DNA of 64,000 nucleotides from Hallerella sp963652365 (GTDB taxonomy: Bacteria; Fibrobacterota; Fibrobacteria; Fibrobacterales; Fibrobacteraceae), in the NCBI GenBank assembly GCA_963652365.1, contig CAVJTH010000004.1, positions 1 through 64,000 of the forward strand, written 5' to 3'. This document shows, piece after piece, positions 9,119 to 18,167 of this stretch. Under the pieces are notes generated by a model, which worked only from the letters and a program-made list of their open reading frames with translations, was not told where the DNA came from and searched no databases. The translations under genes were made by a program, and so were the position numbers. Each line of letters begins with the position of its first letter. Position 1 is the first letter of the stretch.

Positions 9119-10075
9119 TTATTGGTGGTACTTGAGGAGGGAGGGAGCCTTTTCCCGAATGAGCTTCAGGATGCGCGCTTCGGCCTCGTCGCCGCGAGCG
9201 GTTTCTCGGACGCTCACGAGCGGAAGGAAAAGCGGGCTGTTGAAAAGCGTTCCGAGTGGAATCGGGTTCTTGCGGCAGAAGGTGGTTTCCACGTAATCGC
9301 GGGCGTCATCCTGCAAGTCGTCGCACCGGGTGAATTCGCCTTTCTGGAATGCGTTGTAGAGATCCACGAAGATCCGGCAAGCTTCGGGAATGTTGCCCGA
9401 GGCGCTGATGAGTCCCGTTCCGCCCATTTCGAGAAGATCGATAAAGGAGGCGTCTTCGCCGCTCATGACGGCAAAGTCCTTGTCCTTCGTTTCCTTGATG
9501 ACGCGGAGAGTGTCTTCGTGATACTTTTCGCCGATCTTGAATTCCACGGCCTGCTTGAGACCGATGATGTTCCTGTCTTCGGCGAGACGGATGAGCGTGT
9601 CGGGGTGGACATAGCTCGACGTTCTTCCGGGAACGTTGTAGATGACGATCTTTGCGCCTGTCTCGCGGCTGATGGTGAGAAAGTGCTCGACAAGCCCTTC
9701 TTGCGGGGGATTGTTGTAATAGCCGGTCACGCAAAGGACGGCGACCGGGGCGATCTTCTGGACATTTTCGATGATTTCGATGGATTCGCGCGTGCAGTTG
9801 GACCCTGCGCCCGCGATGACGGGAACGCGCCCATCCACGTAGTCGAGCGTGAACTTGATGATGTCGAGATGCTGGCTCGGGGAAATCGTCGCGCTCTGTC
9901 CCGTGGTGACTGCGGGAAGAACCCCAGCGGCTCCTGCGGCGATGACGTCGTCGATCATCTGTCCCATCTTCTTGAAATCGATGGAATTTCGGAGATGTTT
10001 CGGGTCGTCGTCCTTGATGGGCGTAAAGAGGGCGGGGAAGACCCCGCGAAGTTGAGAAGCGTTTGTAATCTGCAT
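9119..10075 (-). CDS. dapA: 4-hydroxy-tetrahydrodipicolinate synthase (DapA/NanA superfamily)
   Basis: A 318-residue class I aldolase-type TIM barrel that condenses pyruvate with aspartate semialdehyde towards lysine and diaminopimelate. The TTGQSATIS block replaces the usual GTTGES, the tyrosine motif is TGYYNNPPQEGL, IYNVPGRTSS follows, and the Schiff-base lysine is in IGLKQAV. It is somewhat longer and more divergent than E. coli DapA (292), so another pyruvate-aldolase specificity such as N-acetylneuraminate lyase cannot be excluded. A TATTTT -10 element lies 6 nt before the ATG and no Shine-Dalgarno is visible. Confidence 0.8.
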   Translation of the reverse strand: MQITNASQLRGVFPALFTPIKDDDPKHLRNSIDFKKMGQMIDDVIAAGAAGVLPAVTTGQSATISPSQHLDIIKFTLDYVDGRVPVIAGAGSNCTRESIEIIENVQKIAPVAVLCVTGYYNNPPQEGLVEHFLTISRETGAKIVIYNVPGRTSSYVHPDTLIRLAEDRNIIGLKQAVEFKIGEKYHEDTLRVIKETKDKDFAVMSGEDASFIDLLEMGGTGLISASGNIPEACRIFVDLYNAFQKGEFTRCDDLQDDARDYVETTFCRKNPIPLGTLFNSPLFLPLVSVRETARGDEAEARILKLIREKAPSLLKYHQ

Positions 10076-10081
10076 GGTCTA

Positions 10082-10087
10082 AAAATA
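10082..10087 (-). promoter_or_regulatory. -10 element of dapA, leaderless type
   Basis: Read on the minus strand, TATTTT is followed by six bases and then the ATG at 10075. Confidence 0.45.
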
Positions 10088-10212
10088 GACAAAAACGAGA
10101 CAAATTTCCCCCGTTTCCGAAAAATTTTCCGGAGGATGCGAAATATTTTCCCTTGCGAAAATTTCGGACGCGCTTTTTGAATGTAGATTATGGATGAAAA
10201 AGGTGGTGTGTC

Positions 10213-12990
10213 ATGATAAACAGACTTTCTGCGCTTTCGCTTGCTGCGTTTTCCCTCGCGTTTTCCGCGGAATCCGCCTCGGATTTCGTCTGGAGCAATG
10301 TCGCGATGGGTGGAGGCGGCTTTGTCTCTGCCGTGATAGCCTCTCCCGTCGATGAAAACCTCTTCTATGCCCGTACGGACGTGGGTGGAGCCTATCGCTG
10401 GGACGAGTCTTCCTCGAAGTGGGTCTCGATGATGGACTGGGTCGATGTGTCGGAACGCGGGCTTCTGGGAGTGGAAGCGCTTGCGGTCGATCCGCAGGAA
10501 AGCGGCAAGGTCTATCTGGTTGCGGGAACGAGCTACTGGAACGACGGACGCTCGGCGCTTCTCCGGTCCTCGGACAGGGGAAAAAGCTGGGAACTTGTCT
10601 ATACGTGGGATTCGACCGGCGCAAAGGGCGGGCGCGTCACCTACTTCAAGGCGCACGGAAACGGAATGGGTCGCGGAAACGGCGAAGCGCTTGCCATCGA
10701 TCCGAACAATTCCGAAGTGATGTTCTACGGGTCGAAGAACCGGGGACTCTGGAAATCGACGGACAACGGAACTTCCTGGAGCCATGTCGATGCGTGGACG
10801 AAGGCTGCCGGGAGCGATACGACGTGGAACGGTTCCGGCTTCTCGTTCGTGCAGTTCGCACCGGGAAGTTCGACGATCCTCTACGCGGGATTTCTCCGCG
10901 AAGGCGCGAAGAGCGGCACGATCGAAAACGTCTTCACCTCGACGGATGGCGGCGCGTCCTGGAAGGCCCTTCCGATTCCGGATGCGCTCCGCTCGACTGC
11001 CGGCGGCGGACTTGTTCGCCTGATGCCGCAACGCGCAATCGTCGCGAGCGACAATTCCTACCTGATGGTGACCTTTGCCGACGGAGCGGGGCCGCATACG
11101 ATGGCGTGGGACGAAGGCTGGGGCATGATCTATGACGGATTTGGCCGCGGCGCGGTCCTCAAGTACGACGTAAATTCTGCGACCTGGAGCGATGTCTCCC
11201 CGGACAATCTCCTTTACTTTGACGGCGACAAGTATGACGAAACGGACTATGCGAGCGGCAAGTACGAGTATTGCGGTCCGTATGGCGGCATCGCCGTGAA
11301 TCCGAACAATTCGAACGAAATCGTGGTGACGACGGAAGGCTATACCGGTGCCCAGTATTGGAAGCTTCCCAGCGGGTCTTACGACATGGACGGCCAGTGG
11401 GGAACGCAGATTTACCATTCGACGGATGGCGGCGAGAACTGGGTGCAGTCCTTTGCGTATAACGTAACGACCGTGACGATGGACGAAAACGGCATCGGCT
11501 GGATGAACAACAGCTCGATTCACTGGTCGGGAAGCGTCGCGATCGATCCCTTCAATCCGAAGCGCGTATTCGTCAGCTCGGGAAATGGCGTCTTCCGCAC
11601 GGAAGACATCACCGCCTACACGCTTGCGGAAAGCCCGTGGCTGCATAGCGGTTCCAGGGTTTACGATGCCTGGGGAGCCGTGACAAACAACCAGGTATGG
11701 AAAGTTTCCAGTCACGGCATCGAGGAAACGGTCCCCGAAGAAATCGTCAGCATTCCCGGAGGACCCATGATTTCGGTCCTTGCGGACTATGACGGCTTTC
11801 GCCACGATAGCGTTTCCAAGTATCCTTCGACGCGTCACGTGACGAGCGTCGATGGCGGAAACCCGGTAGGATCGACGCGCGGGCTGGCCTTTGCGCCCAA
11901 GTCGGGAAAGCTGGTGAAGGTTTCCGACGCGCGAACCTACAAGGCGAAGTATAACGATATTCCGATTGCGCCACTGCAGTATTCGTCGGATTCGGGAACT
12001 ACCTGGTCGGTGGAAACCTATACGGGTCCGGATTCTTCCTGCAAGAAGGGGTCTGCCGCGATTTCCGCGGATGGAGCCGTTGCCGTCTGGGTTCCTGGCG
12101 AAGGAACGACCGACGTCTATCGAAATTACAATTCGACGACCTGGGAAAAGGTCTCGGGCATTACGAATTCCGCTTACGTTGTCGGCGATCCGGAAAACGC
12201 GAACGTCTTCTACGCCTACGACAGGACGTCCGGAAATTTCTACAGGAGTTCGGACCAGGGTGCGTCCTTTTCGAAGGCGAGCGCTCCGGGCAAGAGCGAT
12301 TTCAAGAAGTTCCGCGCGATTCTCGGGCGCGAGGGCGACCTGTGGCTTCCGATCGGCGTGACTGCGGATGGCGCAAGTTCGGGCAAGCTTCTCCATTCGA
12401 CAGATGGCGGAAGCTCGTGGACGGAGATCGATGGGGTCGGCTATACGGAAGCGGTCGGCTTCGGCATCTCGAAAACGGGTACGGGGTACCCGGCGCTCTA
12501 TGTCTATGCGCAAATTGGCGACGAAAAGGGAGTCTTCGGTTCCGATGACGAGGGGGCGACCTGGACGCGTCTGAACGACGACGGGCACGAATACGGCGGT
12601 CTTGCGAACGGCGAATTTGTCATGGGCGACATGAACACCTACGGCGTCGTCTATATGAGCACGGCGGGTCGAGGCATCGCGGCGCGCGTTCCCTCCTCCT
12701 GGAACATGGGAACGAGCTCTTCGACTTCGGCGATATCCAAGCCCGCGTCGCCGCTTCTCCTCGGCCGTTTCGCGAATCTCGAAGGAAACGTCCTGAACTT
12801 GACGCTTCATGGTTCACGCGCAAGCGTTTCTCTTTTCGATCTGAACGGAAACCGCGTCTTCCGGAAATCCTATTCCTCTTCGGCGTCTCTTGACCTCGGC
12901 GAAGTCGTCCAGGCCCGCGGAACATACATCGTTCGCGTGACAAGCGGAAACGCCCTCCTGCTTTCGGGAAAGGTCGGCATTTTCCGGTAA
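10213..12990 (+). CDS. GH74-type xyloglucanase with type IX-like sorting tail
   Basis: A 925-residue secreted glycoside hydrolase. A signal peptide covers about 1-22. The two seven-bladed propellers of family 74 follow, with many Asp-box repeats (SxDxGxxW, e.g. SSDRGKSWE, STDGGASW). Family catalytic acids are plausibly D56 in YARTDVGGAYRW and one of D525/D527 in ADYDGFRHD. Residues about 855-925 (SLFDLNGNRVFRKSY to the end) form a beta tail like type IX sorting domains. The family cleaves xyloglucan backbones. AAGGTGG precedes the ATG and a terminator follows. Confidence 0.9.
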   Translation: MINRLSALSLAAFSLAFSAESASDFVWSNVAMGGGGFVSAVIASPVDENLFYARTDVGGAYRWDESSSKWVSMMDWVDVSERGLLGVEALAVDPQESGKVYLVAGTSYWNDGRSALLRSSDRGKSWELVYTWDSTGAKGGRVTYFKAHGNGMGRGNGEALAIDPNNSEVMFYGSKNRGLWKSTDNGTSWSHVDAWTKAAGSDTTWNGSGFSFVQFAPGSSTILYAGFLREGAKSGTIENVFTSTDGGASWKALPIPDALRSTAGGGLVRLMPQRAIVASDNSYLMVTFADGAGPHTMAWDEGWGMIYDGFGRGAVLKYDVNSATWSDVSPDNLLYFDGDKYDETDYASGKYEYCGPYGGIAVNPNNSNEIVVTTEGYTGAQYWKLPSGSYDMDGQWGTQIYHSTDGGENWVQSFAYNVTTVTMDENGIGWMNNSSIHWSGSVAIDPFNPKRVFVSSGNGVFRTEDITAYTLAESPWLHSGSRVYDAWGAVTNNQVWKVSSHGIEETVPEEIVSIPGGPMISVLADYDGFRHDSVSKYPSTRHVTSVDGGNPVGSTRGLAFAPKSGKLVKVSDARTYKAKYNDIPIAPLQYSSDSGTTWSVETYTGPDSSCKKGSAAISADGAVAVWVPGEGTTDVYRNYNSTTWEKVSGITNSAYVVGDPENANVFYAYDRTSGNFYRSSDQGASFSKASAPGKSDFKKFRAILGREGDLWLPIGVTADGASSGKLLHSTDGGSSWTEIDGVGYTEAVGFGISKTGTGYPALYVYAQIGDEKGVFGSDDEGATWTRLNDDGHEYGGLANGEFVMGDMNTYGVVYMSTAGRGIAARVPSSWNMGTSSSTSAISKPASPLLLGRFANLEGNVLNLTLHGSRASVSLFDLNGNRVFRKSYSSSASLDLGEVVQARGTYIVRVTSGNALLLSGKVGIFR

Positions 12991-13011
12991 GTTCTCTTGA
13001 AAAGAGGAATG

Positions 13012-13042
13012 TTCCCCGCAAGGTCTCTGCGGGGAATATTTT
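13012..13042 (+). terminator. Intrinsic terminator of the GH74 gene
   Basis: A perfect 9-bp stem (13012-13020 with 13028-13036) with a seven-base loop is followed by an AT-rich tail that runs into the -10 element of the next gene. Confidence 0.7.
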
Positions 13043-13047
13043 ATATT
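13042..13047 (+). promoter_or_regulatory. -10 element of the 13055 lipoprotein gene, leaderless type
   Basis: TATATT ends 7 nt before the ATG at 13055. The GGAG in between is only 3 nt from the ATG, too close to act as a normal ribosome site. Confidence 0.5.
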
Positions 13048-13054
13048 GGAGACC

Positions 13055-13921
13055 ATGCCGAACGTGGAAATCTTGAAAAGATTCTTGCTGGCAGCGTCGC
13101 TGTTCCTCGCCGCCTGTACGGTCGATGGGCGCTATGGACATGTCGAAGGGGTGCGCGTCGATATTCCCGCGTCTCCGGAAATTCACGGCGCGGGGCATTT
13201 CCAGGAGCCGAACACAAGACGCTGGCGAGCCGCGGCGAACGTGCACCTCGGGAAAGAGGAACGGGCGAATGTCGATGGCATCGAAAACCCGCTGGGAGAC
13301 TGCTCCGATATCGAACATTGCCGCGGAAACGCGCAAATCGATGTCTATGAAAAGGTCGATGCGGAATACCGGACCGTCTATCCGATTGTAAGCGCAAGTA
13401 TCGAACGGCTATACAAGGGGGACCTGCTTCTCTGGAGCTGGGGCGCTGGAATCAACCGCGGAATCTACGGCTTTGGGACGTTTGGCGTCAATGCGCGGAA
13501 CTTTGAACTGGGCGTTTCGCTTGGAATCTGGATGATGACGCATGGCCAGTCGTATTCGGGTTCCTACTACCAATGCGTCAGGTGGGATTGGGAGTCGGAA
13601 TACCAGCTCGAACGAAGCGGCTTTGGCGAAATGGACAGGAGCGTTCTGGACGCGAGCTTTCTCTACGGATTGCATGCCGCCGCCTACTTCGGACAGTTTT
13701 CCCTGATGGCCTCCGCGGAAATCTACCGACCGAACCTGTATGTTTCCGACAAGGACATTCACGCCGATTTCATGCTGCCCTACGTGATTACGGAATTTTT
13801 CGAAGTCGGTTACCTGCTAAACGAAAACTGGGAGCTCTACGCGGGGCTGTCCAATATCCTCGGCGATTTCGAAGGGTGGCATTTTTCCTTGCTCGCCGGT
13901 GTCCGCCTCAGCTGGAAGTAG
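13055..13921 (+). CDS. Putative outer-membrane lipoprotein with barrel-like C-terminus
   Basis: A 288-residue protein I do not recognise. The N-terminus is a type II signal peptide with the lipobox LAAC (cysteine near residue 19). From about residue 100 the sequence shows alternating, aromatic-rich strands (for example LLLWSWGAGINRGIYGFGTF) and ends in SLLAGVRLSWK, typical of outer-membrane beta barrels. A lipobox plus a barrel is unusual, so the membrane part may be a partial barrel or beta sheet. A TTG at 13046 is in frame, but the ATG at 13055 gives the better signal peptide. It stands between the GH74 gene and leuC. Confidence 0.7.
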   Translation: MPNVEILKRFLLAASLFLAACTVDGRYGHVEGVRVDIPASPEIHGAGHFQEPNTRRWRAAANVHLGKEERANVDGIENPLGDCSDIEHCRGNAQIDVYEKVDAEYRTVYPIVSASIERLYKGDLLLWSWGAGINRGIYGFGTFGVNARNFELGVSLGIWMMTHGQSYSGSYYQCVRWDWESEYQLERSGFGEMDRSVLDASFLYGLHAAAYFGQFSLMASAEIYRPNLYVSDKDIHADFMLPYVITEFFEVGYLLNENWELYAGLSNILGDFEGWHFSLLAGVRLSWK

Positions 13922-13986
13922 CGATTCGACCGTCCGGAAATTTCTATATTGCGACGTGTCTTTGTAAAACCATCTGAAGGTGTTCT

Positions 13987-15396
13987 ATGGGCAAAAATCT
14001 ATACCAGAAAGTGTTTGACAGCCATGTCGTCTCGAAACTTCCGAGCGGCCAGTATCAGCTGTTCATCGGGCTTCATCTCTGCCACGAAGTGACGAGTCCG
14101 CAGGCTTTCGCGATGCTTCGCGAAGAAGGTCTCAAGGTGAAGTATCCGGAGCGTACCTTTGCGACAGTCGATCACATCATCCCGACGACGGCAGAGGCGC
14201 GCAAGCGTCCGCTTGCGGATCCCGTTTCCGAAGACATGCTTTCCCATATCGAAAGGAACACGCATGACTTTGGCGTGCGCTTCTTTGGCCCGGATTCCGG
14301 AGAACAGGGCGTCATCCATATTGTGGGACCGGAAGAAGGCGTTACGCAGCCGGGAATGACTATCGCTTGCGGGGATTCCCACACGGCGACGCATGGCGCT
14401 TTTGGCGCGGTCGCCTTTGGAATCGGGACAAGCCAGGTCGCCGACGTCCTGGCGACGCAGACGCTCGCGATGAGCCCGCTCAAGACGCGTCGCATTCGCT
14501 TTACTGGAAAGCTCCAGCCGGGCGTCACGGCGAAAGATGTCGCGCTCGCCTACATCGCGAAGCTCGGCGTGAATGGCGGCGTCGGATACGCTTACGAATT
14601 TGCCGGTCCCGTCATCGATGCGCTCGACATGGAAGGCCGCATGACCGTCTGCAACATGGCGATTGAAGGCGGAGCCCGTGTCGGCTACTGCAATCCCGAC
14701 GAAAAGACGTTCGCGTTTCTCAGGGGAAAGCCCTATGCGCCGAAGGCGGAAGCCTGGGACGAAGCCGTCGCCTACTGGAAGTCGGTGGCTAGCGATCCGG
14801 ACGCGACGTTCGACGACGAAGTGGAAATCGATTGCGACAAGCTCGAACCGATGGTTACCTGGGGCATTACCCCTGCCCAGGCCATTCCCCTGAACGGCAA
14901 CATGCCGAAGGTCGATACCTTCCAGGGTTCCGAGCGCAAGGTCATCTCCGAAGCCTACGAATACATGGGCTGGGAAGAAGGCGGAAAGATGCTCGGTACT
15001 CCGATCGATATCGCTTTTGTGGGCAGTTGCACGAACGGTCGCTTGCCGGACTTGATCGCCGCCGCGGAAATCATGAAGGGAAATCATGTCGCGCCAAGTG
15101 TCAAGATGTGGGTTGTTCCCGGATCGATGAAAATCAAGGTCGAAGCCGAAGCGCTCGGGCTAGACAAGATATTCAAGGAAGCCGGTGCCGAATGGCGTGA
15201 AGCGGGCTGCTCGCTCTGTCTTGCCATGAATCCCGACAAGCTCAAGGGGCGCGAAGTGAGCGCAAGTTCGAGCAACCGCAATTTCAAGGGACGGCAGGGG
15301 AGTCCGACCGGCCGTACCATTCTCATGAGCCCCATCATGGTCGCCGCCGCCGCTATCGAAGGCAAGGTGACCGATGTCCGCAAGTATATCAAGTAA
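13987..15396 (+). CDS. leuC: 3-isopropylmalate dehydratase, large subunit
   Basis: A 469-residue aconitase-fold subunit of the leucine-pathway isomerase that converts 2- to 3-isopropylmalate. The [4Fe-4S] ligands are visible: C348 in VGSCTNGRLPDL, and C408 and C411 in GCSLCLAMNPD. The active-site block ACGDSHTATHGAFG is intact. GAAGG lies 7 nt upstream of the ATG and TATATT lies at 13945-13950, so this gene has a leader. leuD follows after 14 bp. Confidence 0.97.
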   Translation: MGKNLYQKVFDSHVVSKLPSGQYQLFIGLHLCHEVTSPQAFAMLREEGLKVKYPERTFATVDHIIPTTAEARKRPLADPVSEDMLSHIERNTHDFGVRFFGPDSGEQGVIHIVGPEEGVTQPGMTIACGDSHTATHGAFGAVAFGIGTSQVADVLATQTLAMSPLKTRRIRFTGKLQPGVTAKDVALAYIAKLGVNGGVGYAYEFAGPVIDALDMEGRMTVCNMAIEGGARVGYCNPDEKTFAFLRGKPYAPKAEAWDEAVAYWKSVASDPDATFDDEVEIDCDKLEPMVTWGITPAQAIPLNGNMPKVDTFQGSERKVISEAYEYMGWEEGGKMLGTPIDIAFVGSCTNGRLPDLIAAAEIMKGNHVAPSVKMWVVPGSMKIKVEAEALGLDKIFKEAGAEWREAGCSLCLAMNPDKLKGREVSASSSNRNFKGRQGSPTGRTILMSPIMVAAAAIEGKVTDVRKYIK

Positions 15397-15410
15397 GGAG
15401 CGATGAAGTT

Positions 15411-16019
15411 ATGCTAACACCGATTGACATGGTAAAGGGTTCTGGCGTCCCTCTGCGCGGAAACGATATCGATACGGACCGCATCATCCCGGCGCGCTTT
15501 CTCAAGTGCGTGACGTTTGACGGTCTCGGAGATCATGCGTTCGCCGACGACATTGCCGGTCTCGCGGCACAGGGAAGGGTTCACCCGTTCCGCGATCCCG
15601 CATACAGGAACGGTTCCATTCTGGTTTCCAACCGGAATTTCGGTTGCGGATCGAGCCGCGAACATGCTCCGCAGGCGCTCAAGCGCTGGGGAATTCGAGC
15701 GATCGTCGCGGAAAGCTACTCCGAAATCTTTTTTGGAAACTGCGTGGCGATAGGCGTTCCCTGCTACCGAGTCTCTCACGATGTCGCCGACAGGATTCTC
15801 GCCTGGATCGAAGCGCATCCGTCGGAAGAAATCGTTACCAGCGTCAAGGAGCGCACGTTGAAAATGGGCGATGAAACGATTTCGCTCGAACTGGCGGACG
15901 GTCCTCGCGGGCAGTTCCTCGACGGTTCCTGGCACGCTCGGGGCGTTCTTCTTTCTAACGCGGACAAGGTTACGGAGCTTGCGCAAAAGCTGCCTTACAT
16001 GAACTTCCTTGCGCGTTAA
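15411..16019 (+). CDS. leuD: 3-isopropylmalate dehydratase, small subunit
   Basis: A 202-residue swivel-domain partner of LeuC. It has GNDIDTDRIIPARFLK at the N-terminus and NFGCGSSREHAPQAL, the signature loop of the family, near residues 72-86. AAGGAG overlaps the end of leuC and fits the ATG at 15411. A strong hairpin follows at 16038. The two subunits are certainly co-transcribed. Confidence 0.97.
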   Translation: MLTPIDMVKGSGVPLRGNDIDTDRIIPARFLKCVTFDGLGDHAFADDIAGLAAQGRVHPFRDPAYRNGSILVSNRNFGCGSSREHAPQALKRWGIRAIVAESYSEIFFGNCVAIGVPCYRVSHDVADRILAWIEAHPSEEIVTSVKERTLKMGDETISLELADGPRGQFLDGSWHARGVLLSNADKVTELAQKLPYMNFLAR

Positions 16020-16037
16020 TTTATACGAAATCAATCG

Positions 16038-16070
16038 GCGGACCCGTCCATCGGGTCCGCTGTTCGTTTT
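16038..16070 (+). terminator. Intrinsic terminator of leuCD
   Basis: A 9-bp GC-rich stem (16038-16046 with 16052-16060) is followed by TGTTCGTTTT. Confidence 0.8.
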
Positions 16071-16080
16071 AAAGCGCTTC

Positions 16081-16575
16081 GCTTCGCTCGTTCACAAGCT
16101 CCGTCGGTCGAACCCTCGCGCGGGTTCTCGTCCCCTGCATACGAGAAAAGCATCCTTTCGGATGCTTCGCTTCAGCGGGAAAAGGGAATGATTCGCTCCC
16201 GGTCTCCGCCTTGCGGACGCTCGCTCTCCCTGCGGGCTCGCCGCCTGCGCGGGCGAGTCCCTCCGTCGCTTCTCGAACTTCGCTTCGCTCGTTCACAAGC
16301 TCCGTCGGTCGAACCCTCGCGCGGGTTCTCGTCCCCTGCATACGAGAAAAGCATCCTTTCGGATGCTTCGCTTCAGCGGGAAAAGGGAATGATTCGCTCC
16401 CGGTCTCCGCCTTGCGGACGCTCGCTCTCCCTGCGGGCTCGCCGCCTGCGCGGGCGAGTCCCTCCGTCGCTTCTCGAACTTCGCTTCGCTCGTTCACAAG
16501 CTCCGCCGGTCGAACCCTCGCTCGGGTTCTCGTCCCCTGCATACGAAAAAAGCATCCTTTCGGATGCTTCGCTTC

Positions 16576-16589
<14 letters not shown>
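16081..16589 (-). repeat. 201-bp tandem repeat carrying copies of the tRNA-Gly 3' end
   Basis: About two and a half units with a period of exactly 201 bp start at 16081, 16282 and 16483. The last partial unit runs into tRNA-Gly. Each unit carries the tRNA's hairpin terminator and its last 13 nt (TCCCTTTTCCCGC on the minus strand), then diverges from the tRNA. Because 201 is divisible by three, reading frames on both strands stay open through the array, which yields spurious repetitive proteins. This fills the gap between leuD and tRNA-Gly. Confidence 0.9.
16545..16569 (-). terminator. Terminator of tRNA-Gly
   Basis: On the minus strand an 8-bp stem (16562-16569 with 16550-16557) with a GAAA loop is followed by six T. 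The same hairpin is repeated 201 and 402 bp further on. Confidence 0.8.
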
Positions 16590-16649
<60 letters not shown>

Positions 16650-16657
16650 ACGAGACA

Positions 16658-16686
16658 AATATAGTAAATGTTTCGTTTCCTGTAAA
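16658..16686 (-). promoter_or_regulatory. Promoter of tRNA-Gly
   Basis: On the minus strand, TTTACA (16681-16686), a 17-bp spacer and TATATT (16658-16663) give a start close to the tRNA 5' end at 16648. Confidence 0.7.
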
Positions 16687-16715
16687 ATGCCGATGGCGGA
16701 AAAGTGGAAATTTTT

Positions 16716-16721
16716 TATCGT
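16716..16721 (+). promoter_or_regulatory. -10 element of the 16728 lipoprotein gene, leaderless type
   Basis: TATCGT ends 6 nt before the ATG at 16728 and no Shine-Dalgarno is present. Confidence 0.4.
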
Positions 16722-16727
16722 TGTGGC

Positions 16728-17255
16728 ATGAAGTTTCGTTTTGGCGCTATCCTGGCTTTTCTTGTGGCCGCTCTGGTCATGGGAGCCTGCTCCTCCTCGG
16801 ATTCTTCCGCGCGCAAAAAGTCTTTCTGGGAATCGGTCACCGATTTCTTTACGCCAAGCGACAAGCCGAAGGGCGACGGGGAACTCTACCGGGAACTGTC
16901 CGACCTGGAAAAGGAAATTCACGAGACGGAGTGGAAATATTCCCGGGAAAATCGTCCGCAAAGAAAGTCGCGCTACAAGTCCTATCTTTCAAGGCTCCGG
17001 GTCTCGCGGGATTCCCTGATCGCCGTAATAGAAGGCGAAGAGGCGCGCCAGGTCTCCTCGTCTAGCGTTTTGCCGGTTTCCAGTTCCCGCGCCACCTTGC
17101 AGTCGGAGAAATGCGGCCGAGTCGATTCGGTATTTGTCACGACGACCGTTACGCGCCTCGTTCACGATACGGTTTTTGTCCGGGATACGGTTTTTATCCG
17201 AGACACGCTTTTCGCGGATTCGTCGCGTCCCTACCGAGAATCGCACACAAATTAA
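16728..17255 (+). CDS. Small lipoprotein of unknown function
   Basis: A 175-residue lipoprotein with a signal peptide ending in the lipobox VMGAC (cysteine at about 20), followed by SSSDSS. A charged helical stretch covers about 45-100, a Ser-rich linker about 110-125, and the C-terminus has a short repeat of the form HDTVFVRDTVFIRDTLF. Such DTVFVRDT repeats occur in Fibrobacter envelope proteins as far as I recall. Function unknown. The GTG at 16704 is in frame, but ATG 16728 gives a clean signal peptide. ispE follows after 15 bp. Confidence 0.8.
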   Translation: MKFRFGAILAFLVAALVMGACSSSDSSARKKSFWESVTDFFTPSDKPKGDGELYRELSDLEKEIHETEWKYSRENRPQRKSRYKSYLSRLRVSRDSLIAVIEGEEARQVSSSSVLPVSSSRATLQSEKCGRVDSVFVTTTVTRLVHDTVFVRDTVFIRDTLFADSSRPYRESHTN

Positions 17256-17270
17256 TTTTCACGGGCTCTT

Positions 17271-18119
17271 ATGATCAAGGAATTCGCTCCGGCAAAAATC
17301 AACCTCTTTCTCGATATCCTTTCCAGGCGTCCCGATGGCTACCACAATCTGGGAACGCTGTTCCAGACCGTTGACGTCGGCGACGAGCTTTCCGCCGAAG
17401 AATCTGGAAATTCCCGGATAACGGTCCGCTACAATGTGCCGCAGTCCTATCCTCTCGAAGAAGACCTGGTCTATCGGGCGGCGATTCTCTTGCAAAAGAC
17501 CTTTGGCGTCGAGCGCGGTGTCCACTTCTATCTGGAAAAAAGGATGCCGCTCGGTGCGGGTCTAGGCGGTGGCAGCGCCGATGCCGCGGCCGCTCTTCGG
17601 ATCTTGAACCGTCTCTGGAAGCTGAACCTTTCGTCCGGGGAACTGGAAAGGCTCGGCGCAAAGCTCGGAGCGGACGTGCCGTTTCTCGTTTGCGGGGGGA
17701 GCGCGCTTGCCGAAGGGATCGGCGACGTCCTGACGCGCCTGAAGCCTCTGGAACTTCCGAAAAATGCGGCTCTGGTGGTGGCGACCCCGAAATGCGCCGT
17801 TCCGACCAAGGCGGCATACGCGGGCTGCGTTCCGTCGGGAAATTCTCGCTGGGAAGCTTATCGGAAAGCGGATTTCCGGAATTTTCGGGAGCATGCCTTC
17901 AACAAGTTCGAAGAAAGCGTCCTTCCGCAGTTCCCGCCGATTTCCCGGATGAAGTCGCTGCTAGAAAGCGCCGGCGCGGAATTTGCGCTGATGTCGGGTT
18001 CCGGCGCGTCGGTCTTTGGCGTGTTCGAAAGCAAGACCCAGGCGGAGAACGCCGCCCGGCTGGTGGATTCCGAATCCCGTTTTGTCGCGGTCACGCAATT
18101 TTTCCCGGGATTTTTTTGA
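17271..18119 (+). CDS. ispE: 4-diphosphocytidyl-2-C-methyl-D-erythritol kinase
   Basis: A 282-residue GHMP-family kinase of the non-mevalonate isoprenoid pathway. It has the N-terminal APAKINLFLDI motif, RPDGYHNLGTLFQ, the glycine-rich ATP loop PLGAGLGGGSADAAAA (about 92-107) and the C-terminal SGSGASVFGVF. No strong ribosome site precedes the ATG; a TAATTT lies 12 nt upstream, so its leader could be very short. It ends just before tRNA-Gln. Confidence 0.95.
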   Translation: MIKEFAPAKINLFLDILSRRPDGYHNLGTLFQTVDVGDELSAEESGNSRITVRYNVPQSYPLEEDLVYRAAILLQKTFGVERGVHFYLEKRMPLGAGLGGGSADAAAALRILNRLWKLNLSSGELERLGAKLGADVPFLVCGGSALAEGIGDVLTRLKPLELPKNAALVVATPKCAVPTKAAYAGCVPSGNSRWEAYRKADFRNFREHAFNKFEESVLPQFPPISRMKSLLESAGAEFALMSGSGASVFGVFESKTQAENAARLVDSESRFVAVTQFFPGFF

Positions 18120-18126
18120 CGATGTC

Positions 18127-18155
18127 TTGCGGACGTTCTAAAGTTTTGCTATCTT
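18127..18155 (+). promoter_or_regulatory. Promoter of tRNA-Gln and rplY
   Basis: TTGCGG (18127-18132), a 17-bp spacer and TATCTT (18150-18155) place the start a few bases before the tRNA at 18168. Confidence 0.6.
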
Positions 18156-18167
18156 TGTAATCCCCTT

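Noticed and set aside
9955..12810. Minus-strand open frame of 951 codons
   Set aside because: It is antisense to the GH74 gene and runs into dapA. Composition is Arg/His-rich with no family signature; open antisense frames are expected with this codon bias.
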